Shown here: positions 40,157 to 57,759 of the stretch, in pieces
Position numbering within the stretch: the stretch's first letter is position 1
How the letters are laid out: every line of letters begins with the position of its first letter
Source of the DNA: Theropithecus gelada
Taxonomy: Eukaryota > Chordata > Mammalia > Primates > Cercopithecidae
Assembly (NCBI RefSeq): GCF_003255815.1
Contig: NC_037671.1
Location: 158,579,309-158,643,308, forward strand
Length of the DNA: 64,000 nt
Direction: 5' to 3'
Notes under the pieces: model-generated
Database searches by the model: none
What the model saw: the letters and a program-made list of their open reading frames with translations, nothing else
Told to the model about the DNA's origin: nothing
Program-made: the position numbers and the translations under genes

Positions 40157-40442
40157 GATCCTTGAATGACAGGTTTAAACTACACAGGTCCACTCATACA
40201 CAGATTTTTTTTTCAGTAAATACCATCAGCCCTCCATATCCACAGGTTCTTTATCCACAACTAAACACAGTTCAAAAACACAGTATTTGCAGGATGCCAA
40301 ATCCTCAGATGTGGAGGGTTGATTTTTCATATCCAAGCCGTAGGTTCTGCAGGGCTACTGGGGGATTTGAGTATGCCTGGATTTTGGTATTGGGGATGAT
40401 CTTGGAACCAATCCCCACTAATACTGAGAGACGAATGTACTT
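40157..40442. repeat. Tigger-class (MER2/MER8-like) DNA transposon in the old L1
   Basis: It begins 'ttgatccttgaatgacaggtttaaactacacaggtcc' and ends 'ccaatccccactaatactgagagacgaatgtac', with the 'ccctccatatccacaggtt' and 'tgatttttcatatccaagcc' inverted arms of Tigger elements. It is flanked by ta dinucleotides inside L1 sequence, as expected for a TA-targeting mariner/Tigger insertion. Confidence 0.8.
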
Positions 40443-40907
40443 TCAAACCACATATCCAACAAAAGACTACTATCTAGGATTTATAAAGAACTCTCAAAAC
40501 TAAATAGTAAACAATTCAGTTCAAACACAGACATGAAGAGACATTTAACCAAAGAAGATATACAGATGGCAAATAAGCACAAGAAAAGATATATTATTAG
40601 TCATTTGGGAAATGCAAATTAAAACCACAATAAGGTATCACTGCCTACCTCTCAGCATAGCTACAGCATTATTTAAAAAAATAGTAACATCAAACGCTAG
40701 TGAATATGCAGAGAACTGGATCGCTCCTACATTGTTCTGGGGAATGTAAAATGGCACAGCCATTCTGGAAAAGTTTGGTAGTTTCCTCAAAAACTAAATA
40801 TGCAATTACCACGCACTGCCAGTCATTTATCTCAGAAAACAAAGGCTTGTGTTCACACAAAAACTTATACATTAATGCTTATGGAAGCTTTACTCATAAT
40901 AGCTCCA

Positions 40908-41031
40908 AAAATGAAAATGCTACTCAAAATTTAAAGTTTGTTTTTTTAAAGAGTGAAAAGGAGGTTCAGAAGTATTAAATAATTCATCTGAGGCTGCCTC
41001 ACTAACAGGATTAGAATTCAAACCTCATTGC
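40908..41031 (-). repeat. MIR-derived segment inside the old L1, copy of 41508-41632
   Basis: L1 reads up to 'actcataatagctccaaaaatg'. It is replaced for about 115 bp by sequence matching 41508-41632 at roughly 85 percent by eye, then continues as 'aactctggtacatctactactcagcagtaaaaagg'. Both copies share the non-MIR insert 'ctcaaaatt(t/a)aaagtttg(g)tttttt', so this is a copy of that specific locus and not an independent MIR. Confidence 0.7.
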
Positions 41032-41200
41032 TAAACAAACTCTGGTACATCTACTACTCAGCAGTAAAAAGGAATGAGCTCTTCGTTCACATAACGATCT
41101 GGATGAATCTATAGAGAATTATCTAAGTGAAAAAGCCAATCCTAAAAGTTTACATAATGTATGATTCCATTACATAACATTCACAGACAAAGAAAGGTCT

Positions 41201-41464
41201 CCTGTATTGGCTGGAGTAATTTGTCCTGATCACCAAGGGGAAACTGGGTTGCTACTATGCATAAAAGTAAAGAAGAATGTACCGTAGATACCCTAGCGCC
41301 ATCCCTTAGTACAGCCAATTCTCGTTATTTGTGGTAGTTATGTTCCATAACGCAGCTGCAAACACTGAATTAGCAATATTGAACCATTACTCCTAGGGTG
41401 TGTGCTCCTGTATATTTCATATTTGTGCAAGCATAGCTCACACAGACTATAATCTTAACTCCTC
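41201..41464. other. Unassigned; repeat-like patch at about 41315-41460
   Basis: 'attctcgttatttgtggtagttatgttccataacg' to 'tgaattagcaatattgaaccattactcctagg' is familiar from a mammalian DNA-transposon-type repeat, but I cannot name it. No gene. Confidence 0.35.
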
Positions 41465-41690
41465 AAAACAATTTATCCTTCTGGATTCTATTTTCTTTAT
41501 TTTACAAAAGTGAAAACGCTATCTCAAAATTAAAAGTTTGGTTTTTTTTTTAAAGAGTGAAACAAGGGTTCAGAAGTGTTAAATAACTCGCATGAGGCTG
41601 CCCCACTATCAGGGTTGGAATTCAAACCTCATCTGACTGACCCTAAAGCTGGAGCTTCTTGCACTACACTGCACTGCCCCCTACTGGCTG
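41465..41690 (-). repeat. MIR SINE with a private internal insert (source of the 40908 copy)
   Basis: In antisense: 'ttctattttctttattttacaaaagtgaaaa', an extra ~30-bp T-rich insert, 'gggttcagaagtgttaaataactcgcatgaggctgcc', then 'ttcaaacctcatctgactgaccctaaagctgg' and 'ttgcactacactgcactgcc'. The complete MIR context here and its absence at 40908-41031 suggest this is the donor. Confidence 0.65.
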
Positions 41691-42034
41691 CATCTTCTGG
41701 TCATCGCTGTATGAAAGCTGAGATAGGAAAGCAGAGCATTGTCTGTTAATAACCTCAGCGGAAGTCATGTTCTGAAGGTAGTTGATTCAAATTTTTCTCT
41801 GCTCTGTGTATGTCCCTTGAATGACCAAGAAACCCTGCATTTCAGACTTGCCTAGCCAGCCCCCACAATCACATAAGCCGATTCCTCGCAGTAAATCTCT
41901 TAAAATATATATTTCTCCTACTGGTTCTGCTTCTCTGGTTAAAACGTGACTGATACACGATGGAAAAGGGAAGTAAGGCTCCAGATGGAACCTACTAATT
42001 AGTTGTAGCTGACTTTAAGATAGTGCAATTGTCA
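41691..42034. other. Unassigned DNA with LTR-like tail at about 41800-41960
   Basis: 'agccgattcctcgcagtaaatctctt' followed by 'tcctactggttctgcttctctgg' and 'actgatacac' resembles the 3' end of a common mammalian LTR/MaLR-type repeat. Not named. Confidence 0.35.
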
Positions 42035-42328
42035 TGGATTGCCCCGGTGGGCCCAATTCAATCACAAGGGTCTTTCACTGTGGAAGAGGGAGGTAGAAGA
42101 GTCTTTAAAGATAGAGACCACAGGCCAAAATGCTGGTAGCCTCTAGGATGTGGAAAAGACAAGGAAACAGATTCTTTGTTAGAGCTGTCAGGAAGAATGC
42201 AATCCTGCTGTATCCTGATACCAATTTAAAACTTCTGACCTCCAAAACTGTAAAATAATAAATTTCTGTTATTTTAAGCCACTACATTTGTGGAAATTGG
42301 TTAGAGCAGCAATGGAACTAATATACCA
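42035..42328 (+). repeat. MLT1-type MaLR LTR, partial
   Basis: 'gggcccaattcaatcacaagggtctt', 'cttctgacctccaaaactgtaaaataataaatttctgtt' and 'taagccactacatttgtgg' ending 'atggaactaata' match the 3' two thirds of MLT1 LTRs. Confidence 0.7.
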
Positions 42329-42892
<564 letters not shown>

Positions 42893-43268
42893 CACACTGA
42901 AGTTTTTGTTGAGATAGTACACTATAACAGATGTAAGATTCAAGACAGAACCCCTTATGAAGAATTTGTAAAGAAACTGGTCCAAAAATGACTTCATGAC
43001 CCTTGAACCCCTCAACCAAATCAAGAATAAAAAGGGAGAGTTAAGTGTGGAAAGAAAGAAGATTTTTGTGAGAAGAATATTTTTGAAAGAAGATATTGTA
43101 TGTGGTATGGCGCTGAGCTGCGAGCCCCATTTCACTCCCAGCTCAAGGTGGAAGGAGAGACCTGCCATTTCCTGGGGTGGGAGAGATTTCCCAGGGATGA
43201 TTCCTGCCTGAGGCCACAGAGGATCAATTCCTTTGTAGCGGAGCCTGGAGAGGAAAACTGTGCGGGGA
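42893..43268. other. Unique DNA, no gene recognised
   Basis: Overlapping small frames on both strands only. No recognised repeat. Confidence 0.4.
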
Positions 43269-43616
43269 TCTATGGTCATGTACCAAATAGCAACGTTTCA
43301 GTCTGTAATGGGCCACATATACAACAGCGATCCCTTAAGATTATCATGCCATATATTTATGGTAACTTTTCTATGTTTAGATACACAAATACTAACCATC
43401 ATGTTACAATTGCCTACAGTATGCGGTACAGTAACAGGCCATACAGGTTTGTGGCCTGGGAGCAACAGGCTATATCATATAGCCCAGGTGTGTAGTAGGC
43501 TATACCATCTAGGTTTGTGTAAGTACACCCTATGATGTTAACACAATGGCAAAATCACCTAACCACACATTTCTCAGAATGTGTCCCCATCATTAAGTGG
43601 TGCATGACTATATTGA
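43269..43616. repeat. Tigger-class (TcMar) DNA transposon
   Basis: 'ggtcatgtaccaaatagcaacgtttcagtc' at the left is inverted as 'ccccatcattaagtggtgcatgacta' at the right. In between are 'cctacagtatgcggtacagtaacaggc' and 'taggctataccatctaggtttgtgtaagtacaccc', typical of a non-autonomous Tigger. Terminal inverted repeats are visible by eye. Confidence 0.75.
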
Positions 43617-44245
43617 AACCCAGAGCTGTCATCCACAGGAGGTCAGTTCAGTCCCAGTCCAAGCAGACCACTTGGAGAGGCAGAAGAACCCAAGCAGAAA
43701 GTTATAGCCCACAGACAGAGTACAGGGGGCCACATGAAGTGGAGATGCATCTGTCTGGGGCAAGGGACAACTCCCATAAGAAAAAGTCTGGCTGTAATCT
43801 GCAGGTCCAGGACACGTGGAGCCAAACAATAATGATACCTTGTTCTAGTAAGGTATTTCCTTTCCCCTTACGAGTCTCCAAACTCATCCCTTCCTGTTTC
43901 AACTTTTGGGGGTCAGAAACTGGCAAGGTTAGGAGTAGAGGAAGAGACAAAAAGGGAGAGGGACTAAGATGAAGCCAGCTACATGCCCTTTTTCCACTTC
44001 CAGCCTCAGGCAAATCTGTGCTGGCAAGCTGAGGTTTAACACAAATAGTTCAGAGTTTCTATTAATATCTTGATTTGGACTTCGTAATTACTGAACTGAA
44101 ACTCAATGACACTTAGAATTGTCCACTAAGAATTAGCACAAAAAGTATGGGACCTGCCAAATTTCCATTTGGGGGAATAATAATAACTTCCCCCATTGAA
44201 TCCTTTTTAAAGAGTCTATAGGAGAATAGATAGATAAATAAGTAG
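43617..44245. other. Unique DNA, no gene recognised
   Basis: Frames up to 146 codons (43532-43972 plus, starting inside the Tigger) show no domain and no sign of selection. No repeat assigned. Confidence 0.4.
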
Positions 44246-44393
44246 GACTGGACATGATGATCTGTGCAGTAATCCAAGTATTTTGAGAGGCTGAGATGGG
44301 AGGATTTCTTGAGCCTGGGACTTCAAGACCAGCCTGGGCAACATAGTGAGACCTCCACCCCCATCTCTACCAGAAAACAAAATTAGCCAGGTG
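44246..44393 (+). mobile_element. Alu left-monomer-like SINE (FLAM/AluJ fragment)
   Basis: 'gactggacatgatgatctgtgcagtaatccaag' to 'ctctaccagaaaacaaaattagccaggtg'. It has one arm only, flanked by similar gaatagataaataa-type sequence (about 44224-44242 and 44405-44419), a possible target-site duplication. Confidence 0.75.
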
Positions 44394-44509
44394 TGTTTCT
44401 AAGTGAATAGATAAATAAATTGCTGGGAATATATCATCCTAGCAGTTATATTTATTACAGGGACTTTCGATTCCTCACAGCACATTTCTGTCAGATTGGA
44501 AAATCAGCA

Positions 44510-45060
44510 CTAACCTGTTTTCCCTATGATCCCTTTTCTGTTGCCACAAACTGGATACCTCTCCAGTTACCAAAGTCTCCTCTCTTATATCCACCCATTC
44601 CGGATCTCATGTATTTTTCCTTTACATTGTTTTGTACAGCTATTCTTTCCTTTCCATTTCTCCTATCCTGATGGCTCTATAGGTCCAAATTGCCTCATAT
44701 CTTAGCTACTATAATCATTTTCTCATTCGTGAATTTGGTTAGGTCTCAGAATCACGCCCCAGTCCAATCTATTCTACACTGAAGCCAAATCTTCATGAAA
44801 AGATTATACTCCTCAATGTTTCTTTGCCAGGCATTAGAGGTCTTCCATGCTCTGGCTTTACCTTCATCTCAATGCTATTCCTACTTTTCCCCATCAAATA
44901 TATTTGTTGGATAAATGCTTACACCTCTGCATCTTTTCCTTATGCCTGGAATATACCTATGATTGTGGCTATATTTCAGTTTTGTAAAATTCCATACTTC
45001 CTTCAAGGTCCAACTCAAATGCCATCTCCTCCATGAAAGCTCTCCCAGTCACCTTACAAA
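44510..45060 (+). repeat. L2 LINE fragment
   Basis: 'tctgcatcttttccttatgcctggaat' and 'cttcaaggtccaactcaaatgccatctcctccatgaaagctctccc' are L2 3'-region signatures in sense. The upstream part is diverged. Confidence 0.65.
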
Positions 45061-46306
<1,246 letters not shown>

Positions 46307-46641
46307 AGCACAGTGGGTGAGGCGGCGGCTCACGCTTGTAATTCCAGCACTTTGGGAGGTCAAGGCGAGCGGATCCCTTGTGGTCAGGAGTTCAAGACCA
46401 GCCTGGCCAACATGGTGAAACGCTGTCTCTATTAAAAATACAAAAATTACCTGGGCATGGTGGCAGGCGCCTGTAGCCCTAGCTACTCGGGAGGCAGAGA
46501 CACTAGAATCACTAGAACCTGGGAGGTGGAGGTTGGAGGGGGCCGGGATCGCACCACTGCTCTCCAGCCCTGGGGACAGAGTCAGACTCCATCTCAAAAA
46601 TAGAATAGAATAGAATAGAATAGAATAGAATAGAATAGAAT
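46307..46641 (+). mobile_element. Alu element with (TAGAA)n tail
   Basis: Diverged sense Alu with a perfect 12-bp target-site duplication cctgctaggagg at 46295-46306 and 46642-46653. Its A tail has evolved into the microsatellite listed next. Confidence 0.92.
46601..46640 (+). repeat. (TAGAA)8 microsatellite
   Basis: Eight uninterrupted TAGAA pentamers derived from the Alu poly(A) tail. Purity suggests length variability. Confidence 0.97.
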
Positions 46642-46653
46642 CCTGCTAGGAGG

Positions 46654-47111
46654 GACACTGAATGAATTCGAAAGAGGAAACACTTCTCCTTACAGTGTCC
46701 CTCCAGCGCCCTCTACTGATAAAGTTTAGCATCGTGCCAGCTGTAAAGGAGAGATGCTGGTAGAGACTGGCTCCAGAACATTGGGTTTCCAGCTGAACAG
46801 GCAACCAGGAGTGGATTTGGAGCTGAGAGACAACAAATTGATCACTGAAACACTGCCAAATCATTTCCTCCTATGTTCTTCTTTTTCCATTCATCAGTCA
46901 ACATGGATTTGTTAGTCCATTCCCAGATTCCTAAATCCCAGGGTTTCTCTAGACACCACCATCAAAGAATTCCAAGGTAATAATAAAAAAAAAAAATACT
47001 GAGGCTTGCTCTAGGATAGGTGTTTACATGCATTATCTCTCTGCTGCAGTGGTAACATAGTGAGTGCTATACTTTTGGTAAGCTGTCTATAAGTACTTGC
47101 TGCTACTCTTA
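46654..47111. other. Unassigned DNA, no gene recognised
   Basis: 'gtgtccctccagcgccctctactgataaagtttagcatcgtgccagctg' is a phrase I have seen in old primate repeats but cannot attribute. No frame of note. Confidence 0.3.
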
Positions 47112-47809
<698 letters not shown>

Positions 47810-48020
47810 AGCCTAGCATTTATGGAATGTTGAGTAAATGCTAGGCACAGTGCTAAGTGCTGTGCATGCCTTTACCTGTATAATCCTTGCCACAACCCAG
47901 AGGACAGGCTATTTTGAGGAAAGTGAAGACAGGAAGGGTTCAATAACTTCACCAAAGTCATTATCTAAGTGGTGACACTGGTATTTTAGTCCAAATAAGT
48001 CTTACTCCAGGATTCAACTA
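47810..48020 (-). repeat. MIR SINE
   Basis: 'gctaggcacagtgctaagtgctgtgcatgc', 'ataatccttgccacaacccagaggac' and 'aataacttcaccaaagtcattatctaagtgg' give the MIR order in antisense. Confidence 0.7.
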
Positions 48021-48023
48021 TGT

Positions 48024-48321
48024 TTTTGTTTTGTTTTGTTTTTTTAGACAGGGTCTCACTCTGACACCCAGGCTGGAGTACATGATCTTGGCTCACTGCA
48101 ACCTCCACCCTCCTGGGTCCAAGTGATTCTCCTGCCTCAGACTCCCAAGTAGCTGGGATTATAGGCGTATGCCACCACACCTGGGTAATTTTTGTATTTT
48201 TAGTAGAGGCGGGGTTTCACCATGTTGACCAGGCTGGTGTGGAACCCCTGACCCCAATTGATCCACCCTCCTGGACCTCCCAAAGTGCTGGGATTACAGG
48301 CGTGAGCCACCGCGCCTGGCC
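48024..48321 (-). mobile_element. AluS-like element
   Basis: Antisense Alu with a (TTTTG)n tail, body 48047-48321, ending 'gagccaccgcgcctggcc'. A short loss near 'ctggagtacatgatcttgg' removes about 10 bp of the left arm. Confidence 0.93.
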
Positions 48322-50010
<1,689 letters not shown>

Positions 50011-50024
50011 GGACATTCACCTTT

Positions 50025-51094
50025 CGTAAGCTTCCCAGTTCTCACGCTTCTCTGTATAAACCCCTCCTTCCTGTTCCCCAGGCACACCACATGGTGGCAG
50101 CCTTGTCTCTCATTTCCTCTTCTGTGCGTTCGCAACAGGGATCTTGACTGCTGCTGAGTAGGTATCCAGTCAGGGAAGAAAGGAAAGGAAGATCCTCAGT
50201 AAGGCAAAGTAAGGCAGAACCACGCCCTGGAGGAAACTAGTAGAAAAAGTGGGCAGGTTTTCGTTTCCTTATTTGTAAACCTGAATTAGATGATTTCTAA
50301 AGTTCCATCTAGCTTTAATTCATGATTCAAAGCTGAATTGCTAGTAAACTTGAACCTGCTAAGGTTGGGCTAACATGTAAGAGGTTGGTGAGTCAAAAAC
50401 TTCATGGGCAAGCTCAGCAGGCACACTCCAGAGTGGTGAAATAGTAAGAGAACGTGCAGGCTGAGGACACTTCCAGCATTTTCCAAATGAAAGGTATGAA
50501 AATAATGACCTCATCGAAACTCTTTCAAAGTATGAAGGTCTCCAGGACAAAAAGAATTAAGAAAGATTATGATGGAATTTATGAATGAGCTAGAAAATAC
50601 TGGTTCTGTGTTTAATTTCCATACCCTAGAAAATGTGCTAAAATCAACTCTTATGCATAAAACTGCCATCTCAGAAGAAAATTAGCATCAACTCCTAGTG
50701 TAAGCAACTCTGCTTAGAGGAGAAATACACTACCACCCCCATCCAACTAAGGCATAGTTTCAGGGGGAAAAAATTACTGATCAATAATATTGTTAACTCC
50801 CCTAGAGAAAAAATAAGTTAAAAGAAAGGTAGCCGTCTGCATAATGTCTAAAAAAGGGGAGATCGAGAAGAATTTTGTCTTCTGCAGTATTGTTCAGGAG
50901 AGAAAGTCATGTTCACTTTGCATATAGATTTTGTCCATTTGAGATGTGTGTACCTTTAAATAAGATACTATCCTTGTTTGATAATGCTTGCCACAGAAAA
51001 TATTCAAGTATTTTTCCATGGATGAATTTCCTGATCACTGATGATTTTTGTGATGGAAAAAATATCTTAGCTTCAGTATTTATTTGGAGACAAT
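50025..51094. other. Unique DNA with a MIR-like patch, no gene
   Basis: About 50255-50335 ('cgtttccttatttgtaaacctgaattagatgatttctaaagttcc') resembles a MIR-family 3' part. The rest is unassigned. The frame 50875-51159 has no domain. Confidence 0.4.
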
Positions 51095-51325
51095 GTAATC
51101 AAGTGTCTCAGAGCACAAGTTTTAGAATCAGACAAAGCAACTTCAAATTGTTGTCCTGACACTTGCCCAAGTTACTCAATGGAAAACTTTTCCTCATCTT
51201 TGTGGAGATACAAATGTAACACATAGGGTTGCTTCTGAGACAATGAATATGAAGTGCTGAGTCCAGTTTCTGGCACATGGTAGATACACGACAAATGGCA
51301 GATAGTGATCCCGATGACCAATTGT
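51095..51325 (+). repeat. MIR SINE
   Basis: 'cagagcacaagttttagaatcagacaaagc', 'cctgacacttgcccaagttactcaatgg', 'cctcatctttgtggagatac' and 'tctggcacatggtagatac' appear in MIR sense order. Confidence 0.7.
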
Positions 51326-51619
51326 TTCATTGAAGTTTTATTAGTTTTGATGGATATTTTTAATTGATTTCATTGGGGTTTTCAGACAATATCATCACAT
51401 ACTAAAAAAAAATCACTTAACTTTGCTTTTATTAGTTAGTAATCTATCAGGTTTTTTTGTTTTTTTTCTTACTGTATTGGCTAGAACTTCTAGAACAAAC
51501 AAGGAGAAATAATGATCAGAGAAATCTTTGTCATAGCTTTACTTTAACTAATGTGCTGCACTGACAAATAATACAACAGGAAAGACATCACAAATGACCC
51601 AAAGTCTCACTTTTCACCT

Positions 51620-53020
51620 ATCCCATCCCTTTGCATCACATCAAAAGAAAGCGCTATCCTGAGTTTGGTGTTTATATCTTACTTTCTGAAAATTTATTTT
51701 TTTGAGAGTTTTTTTTGCATTGCTTCAAAAGAGCTTTTGCATATATGTTCAGTTTTGCTTGTCTTTGAGCTAGTATCATACTCCAGTTTTTTCCAGTTAC
51801 TCATGACTCTCAATATTAAATTGCTAATATTAATCCATGTAATTGCTTCTAGCATTTGTTTATTAATTTTTACTGCTATATTATATTCCTTTGTATAAAC
51901 ACACCACAATTTATTCATTCTACTTTCAAGAGACTTTTGGATTGCTTATACTTTTTGCTACTAAAAATGTGGCTGTGAACATTTCTGTATATTGTCTCCT
52001 GGTACACGAGTTATTCTGATTATTTTGAACGACCTGAAATTGAGCATGTTTCCTCACTTTTTCTTTATATGTTTGTCATATTATTGTGTTTCTCCTGCGT
52101 AATGCTTCTTAATGTCTTTTGCCCATTTTTCTACTAGGTCTTCTACCTTTTTCTTATTCATTTATGGAAGTTTTTCATAGAAACTGGACACTACACCAAC
52201 CCTTTGGCACTTATGTAAGTTACAAATACATTCTTCCAGTGTGTGGCTTGTCTTTTCACTTTATCTAAGGTGGGTTTTTTTTTTTTTTCATGGATTAAGG
52301 ATACTAATGTTGCATAACTGTTTTATGATTGATGCTTTTTCTATCTTATATAAGAAATACTTCCCAATCCTGAGATCATATTCTTTCATATTTTCTCTAA
52401 AAAGCTTTAAATTTTTTCACTTCTTAAGTCTTTAATTCACCTGAAATTAATTTTTCTATATGATGTGAAGTGGGTGTCCTATTTTACTTTCTACATAGAT
52501 AACCAATTTTCCTAGCACTTTGTGGAATAATCTACCCTCTCCCCACTGAAATCGCCATATAACCTCTGACATACATCAAGTTTCCCTATGTAAGTGAGTC
52601 TGATTTTTGGCTCTTGATTCTGTTTTACTAGTCAATTTATCTAATCCTACACCCATGGCTCCTCCTGCGGTCATATAGCTTTTAATGAATTCTGCTTATT
52701 GAAAGGGGAAGTCTCACCCTTTTTTCCCAACCTTGATCTTTTTTTGGGGAGTGTTTGTCAAGTTCCTCTAAAAATCTTGCTGGGATCTAGACTGGAATTT
52801 GTACTGAATGTATAGATCAATTTGAGAAGAAATTACTTTTCTTTAAATATTGAGTTTTCCTATCTATTGAAATAGTATATCTCTGAATTTATCTAAATCT
52901 CCTTTAATGTAACATAATTATCTTATTACATGTATTCCTAAGTACTTTATTTTGTGCATTCTGTCAATATCATCCATTTTTGTATTATATTCTCTCAACT
53001 ATTTGTTGCTAGTTGAAGTG
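51620..53020 (-). repeat. Old L1 (L1M) fragment
   Basis: In antisense: 'ctgctatattatattcctttgtataaacacacc', 'tgtggctgtgaacatttctg', 'cttaatgtcttttgcccatttttctac', 'ccaattttcctagcactttgtgg' and 'attcctaagtactttatttt'. This is the L1 3'UTR-to-RT order, heavily diverged. It probably continues after the younger insertions at about 54160. Confidence 0.7.
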
Positions 53021-53519
<499 letters not shown>

Positions 53520-53705
53520 AAAGTAAGGCAGAAATCACCTTTCTGTTGTTTTGGTGGTTTCGGCAAATAGGCAAGGTCACTGAGCCATGAAATTTGTCAG
53601 CAGCTCTGTTCTAGGATCCAGTCATATTTCACAGGTGCTGAGTTAGAAAGGAAACTGAAGAAGTGGTTTTCTGATTTCAGAGTCCTGAACTGCAGCTTTA
53701 GTGAT

Positions 53706-54026
53706 TGCTAGGGTCTGCATGTTTGTGTCCTCCCTACATTAGTAAGTTGAAACCTAATAAGCAATGTGGTGGTATTAGGAGATGCGGTCTTTGGGAGATG
53801 ATTAGTTCATGAGGGCGGAGCCCTCACAAGTTGGATTAATGTCATTATAAAAGAGCCACCAGAGAGTTTTCCTGCCTTTTCCACCACGTGAGGATGCAGG
53901 GCCCTCACCAGTCACCAGATCTGCTGGAGCCTTGATCTTGGACTTCCCAGCCTGTGAGACAGACATTTCTGTTGTTTATAAGCAGTTTGTAGTAATTTTT
54001 TATGACAGCCTGAGCAGACTAAGACA
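53706..54026 (+). repeat. MST-type MaLR solo LTR
   Basis: 'tgctagggtctgcatgtttgtgtcc' to 'gcctgagcagactaagaca', with 'gaggcggtctttggg'-like, 'ttccaccacgtgagg' and 'tgatcttggacttcccagcctg'. Near-duplicate 5-mers gtgat/gtgtt flank it, as expected for an ERVL-MaLR insertion. Confidence 0.82.
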
Positions 54027-54159
54027 GTGTTATATTCCTAAATGACAGTGGCAGTCTTCTGATTCTCTGAGTTACTTATTGTGGTCTTCTTTGAAGGGTC
54101 ATTTCTGTTTTCCTGAGATTCGCGCTGAAAAGCCCAGATCTCCTAATGATTTCATAAGC

Positions 54160-54890
54160 ATCTAATCTCCTCTATTAAATCTCTTTCTATTTAAATAACT
54201 TAGAGTGGTTTCTATTTCCTGGTTGTTAACTAATATATAGGAATACAACTGATTTTTATATTTATATATTCATTTTTTAAAATGTAACAACCTTGCTGGA
54301 CTCCTCTTTTTTTTTAAGTGCTAAAATTACAGGCATGTATTACCACAACCAGCCCTCTTTTGTAAAATTTTAATTGTTTACCTATAATTCTTTTGAACTT
54401 TCTATGTACATGACCACAGCATCTGCTAGCATTGACAATTTTTTAAAATCTTTGTATCTTTAATCTATTTTTCTTGCCATACTGAACTAGCTAGTACTCC
54501 AGTAGAGAGCTGGTTGAAATAAAATAGAAGTTTATTTGCAAGTGTCTGTTTTAATCTCATTCTTAAAAGGAAAGTTTTTGGTATTTCACCATTAGGTATG
54601 ATATTTTCAGTAAAGTTGTTATTGTTATTTCAGAATAATCTTTATCAGTTTATGAAAGTTTGATTTTATTCTTGATTTTATTAGAGTTATGTTTTAAATT
54701 ATAGATGCATATTACAATTCATTAAATGCTTTCTGTGTATCTATTGAAATATTCATCTGATTTTCTTCTTTAATCTATTCATTTAGTAGATTACAATTAT
54801 TTATTTCTCATGTGAAAGCAACCTTACATTCCTGGGATAAACTCACTCGGTCATGGTGTATTAACTTGTTTATATATTGGCTAATATGTT
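54160..54890 (-). repeat. Old L1 (L1M) fragment with small Alu scrap
   Basis: L1 RT-region sequence in antisense ('gtgtatctattgaaatattcatctgattttc', 'cattcctgggataaactcactcggtcatggtgtatt'). It contains a ~40-bp Alu 5' fragment at about 54315-54352 ('agtgctaaaattacaggcatgtattacc'). Confidence 0.65.
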
Positions 54891-55509
54891 AGGAGCTTTT
54901 TTGAGGTATAATTAACATAATAAATTGCACGTTTATTATTTAAATGTGCAATTTGATAAATTTTGATGTGTGTATACACTCATGAAACCATCATCACAAG
55001 CAAGATAAGGAACACATTCATCACTCCAAAAAGTTTCCTTATGCCCCTTTATAATCTCTTTCTCCCACCCTTCTCTTTTATCCCTAGGGATGCACTAATC
55101 TGCTTTCTGTCACTATATATGGGTTTGAATTTCCTGGAATTTCATATAAATGAAATGATACAATATGTGCTCAGTTTTGCCTTACTTCTTTCGCTCAGCA
55201 TAATTATATTTACAGATTCATCTATGTTTTTATTGTCTGTATCAATAGTGCATTCCTTCTTATTTTTGAGTAGTATTCCATTTTATGGTGATACCACCAT
55301 TTGTTCAGCAATTCACCTGTTGATGGATATTTGGATTGTTTCTTCATTTTGGCTGTTACAAATAAAGCTTCTTGAACATTGGTGTACAGTCTTTGAATAA
55401 ACATGTTTTCTTGTATTTTCTTTTTTATGGGATATCCAGATAACATATGTATTTATTTCTAGAAGTAGAATGACTGAATCATATGGTTGGTATAGATTTA
55501 ACTATTTAA

Positions 55510-55909
<400 letters not shown>

Positions 55910-56102
55910 TAAGAGATCCAGTTCTTTCTCATCCTTGTCAACACTTGATATGATCAGTTTTTTAAAACATTTTATCTATTCGAATAGCTGTGTAGCAGTA
56001 TCTCATTGTGGTTGTATTTGCATTTCTCTAATGACTAATGACAGTATCTTTTCATGTGTTCATTTGCTTTCTGCGTATCTTCTTTGGCAAAAGGTGTATT
56101 AA

Positions 56103-56400
<298 letters not shown>

Positions 56401-56851
56401 CTCGTTATTTTATTGAGTTTTTCGTTATATTTGAGTTTTTAGAATTCTTTGTAAGACATATGATTTGCAAATTTTTTTTCCCAGTCTGTGACTTACCTTT
56501 TCATTCTCTTCACAATGCCTTCTGAAGAATAGAACATTTAAATTTTGAATAAGCTCAGTGTATTAGTCTATTCTTTAATGGACATTCTTTTGATGTCATA
56601 TATAAGAAATAGTGGTCTAACCAGAGGCCATAAAAGTTTTTCCCTATCCTTTCTTCTAGAAATTTCATAGTTTTAGGTGTAGGATCCGTTTTGAATTAAT
56701 TTTACATATGGTACAAGGTACGGATTGGATTGAAGTTTTGTTTGTTTTTTTGCATGTGGCTACCAAATGATTCCAGTGCTATTGTTGAAAAGATTATCAT
56801 TTTTCCACTGTTTTATTCAAGAATTTTGCATTATGATAAAAACTGGCTGGT

Positions 56852-57198
<347 letters not shown>

Positions 57199-57477
57199 TC
57201 ATGTTCTAGTAGCAAGTTGTTCTACTTTCATAAAATAAACATGGGAGCATTTCCTATTTTTCTATTATTTAGAACACTTTATATAAGATTGGAACTACTT
57301 TTCTTCCTTGAATGTTTGATAGAGCTCTCCACAAAAGCCATCTGAAACTGGTTTTCCTTGTGGGAAAATGTTTTCACTATTGATTTGAGTTCTTAATTGT
57401 GGAAAAATATGTTTTCCTAGGAATTTTTCCTTATCTGTTATACTTTCAAATCCATTAGTATGTAGGAATGTTTATAA

Positions 57478-57759
<282 letters not shown>

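Noticed and set aside
46601..46640. (TAGAA)n as telomere- or satellite-like DNA
   Set aside because: It is only 40 bp and directly continues an Alu A tail within its target-site duplication.
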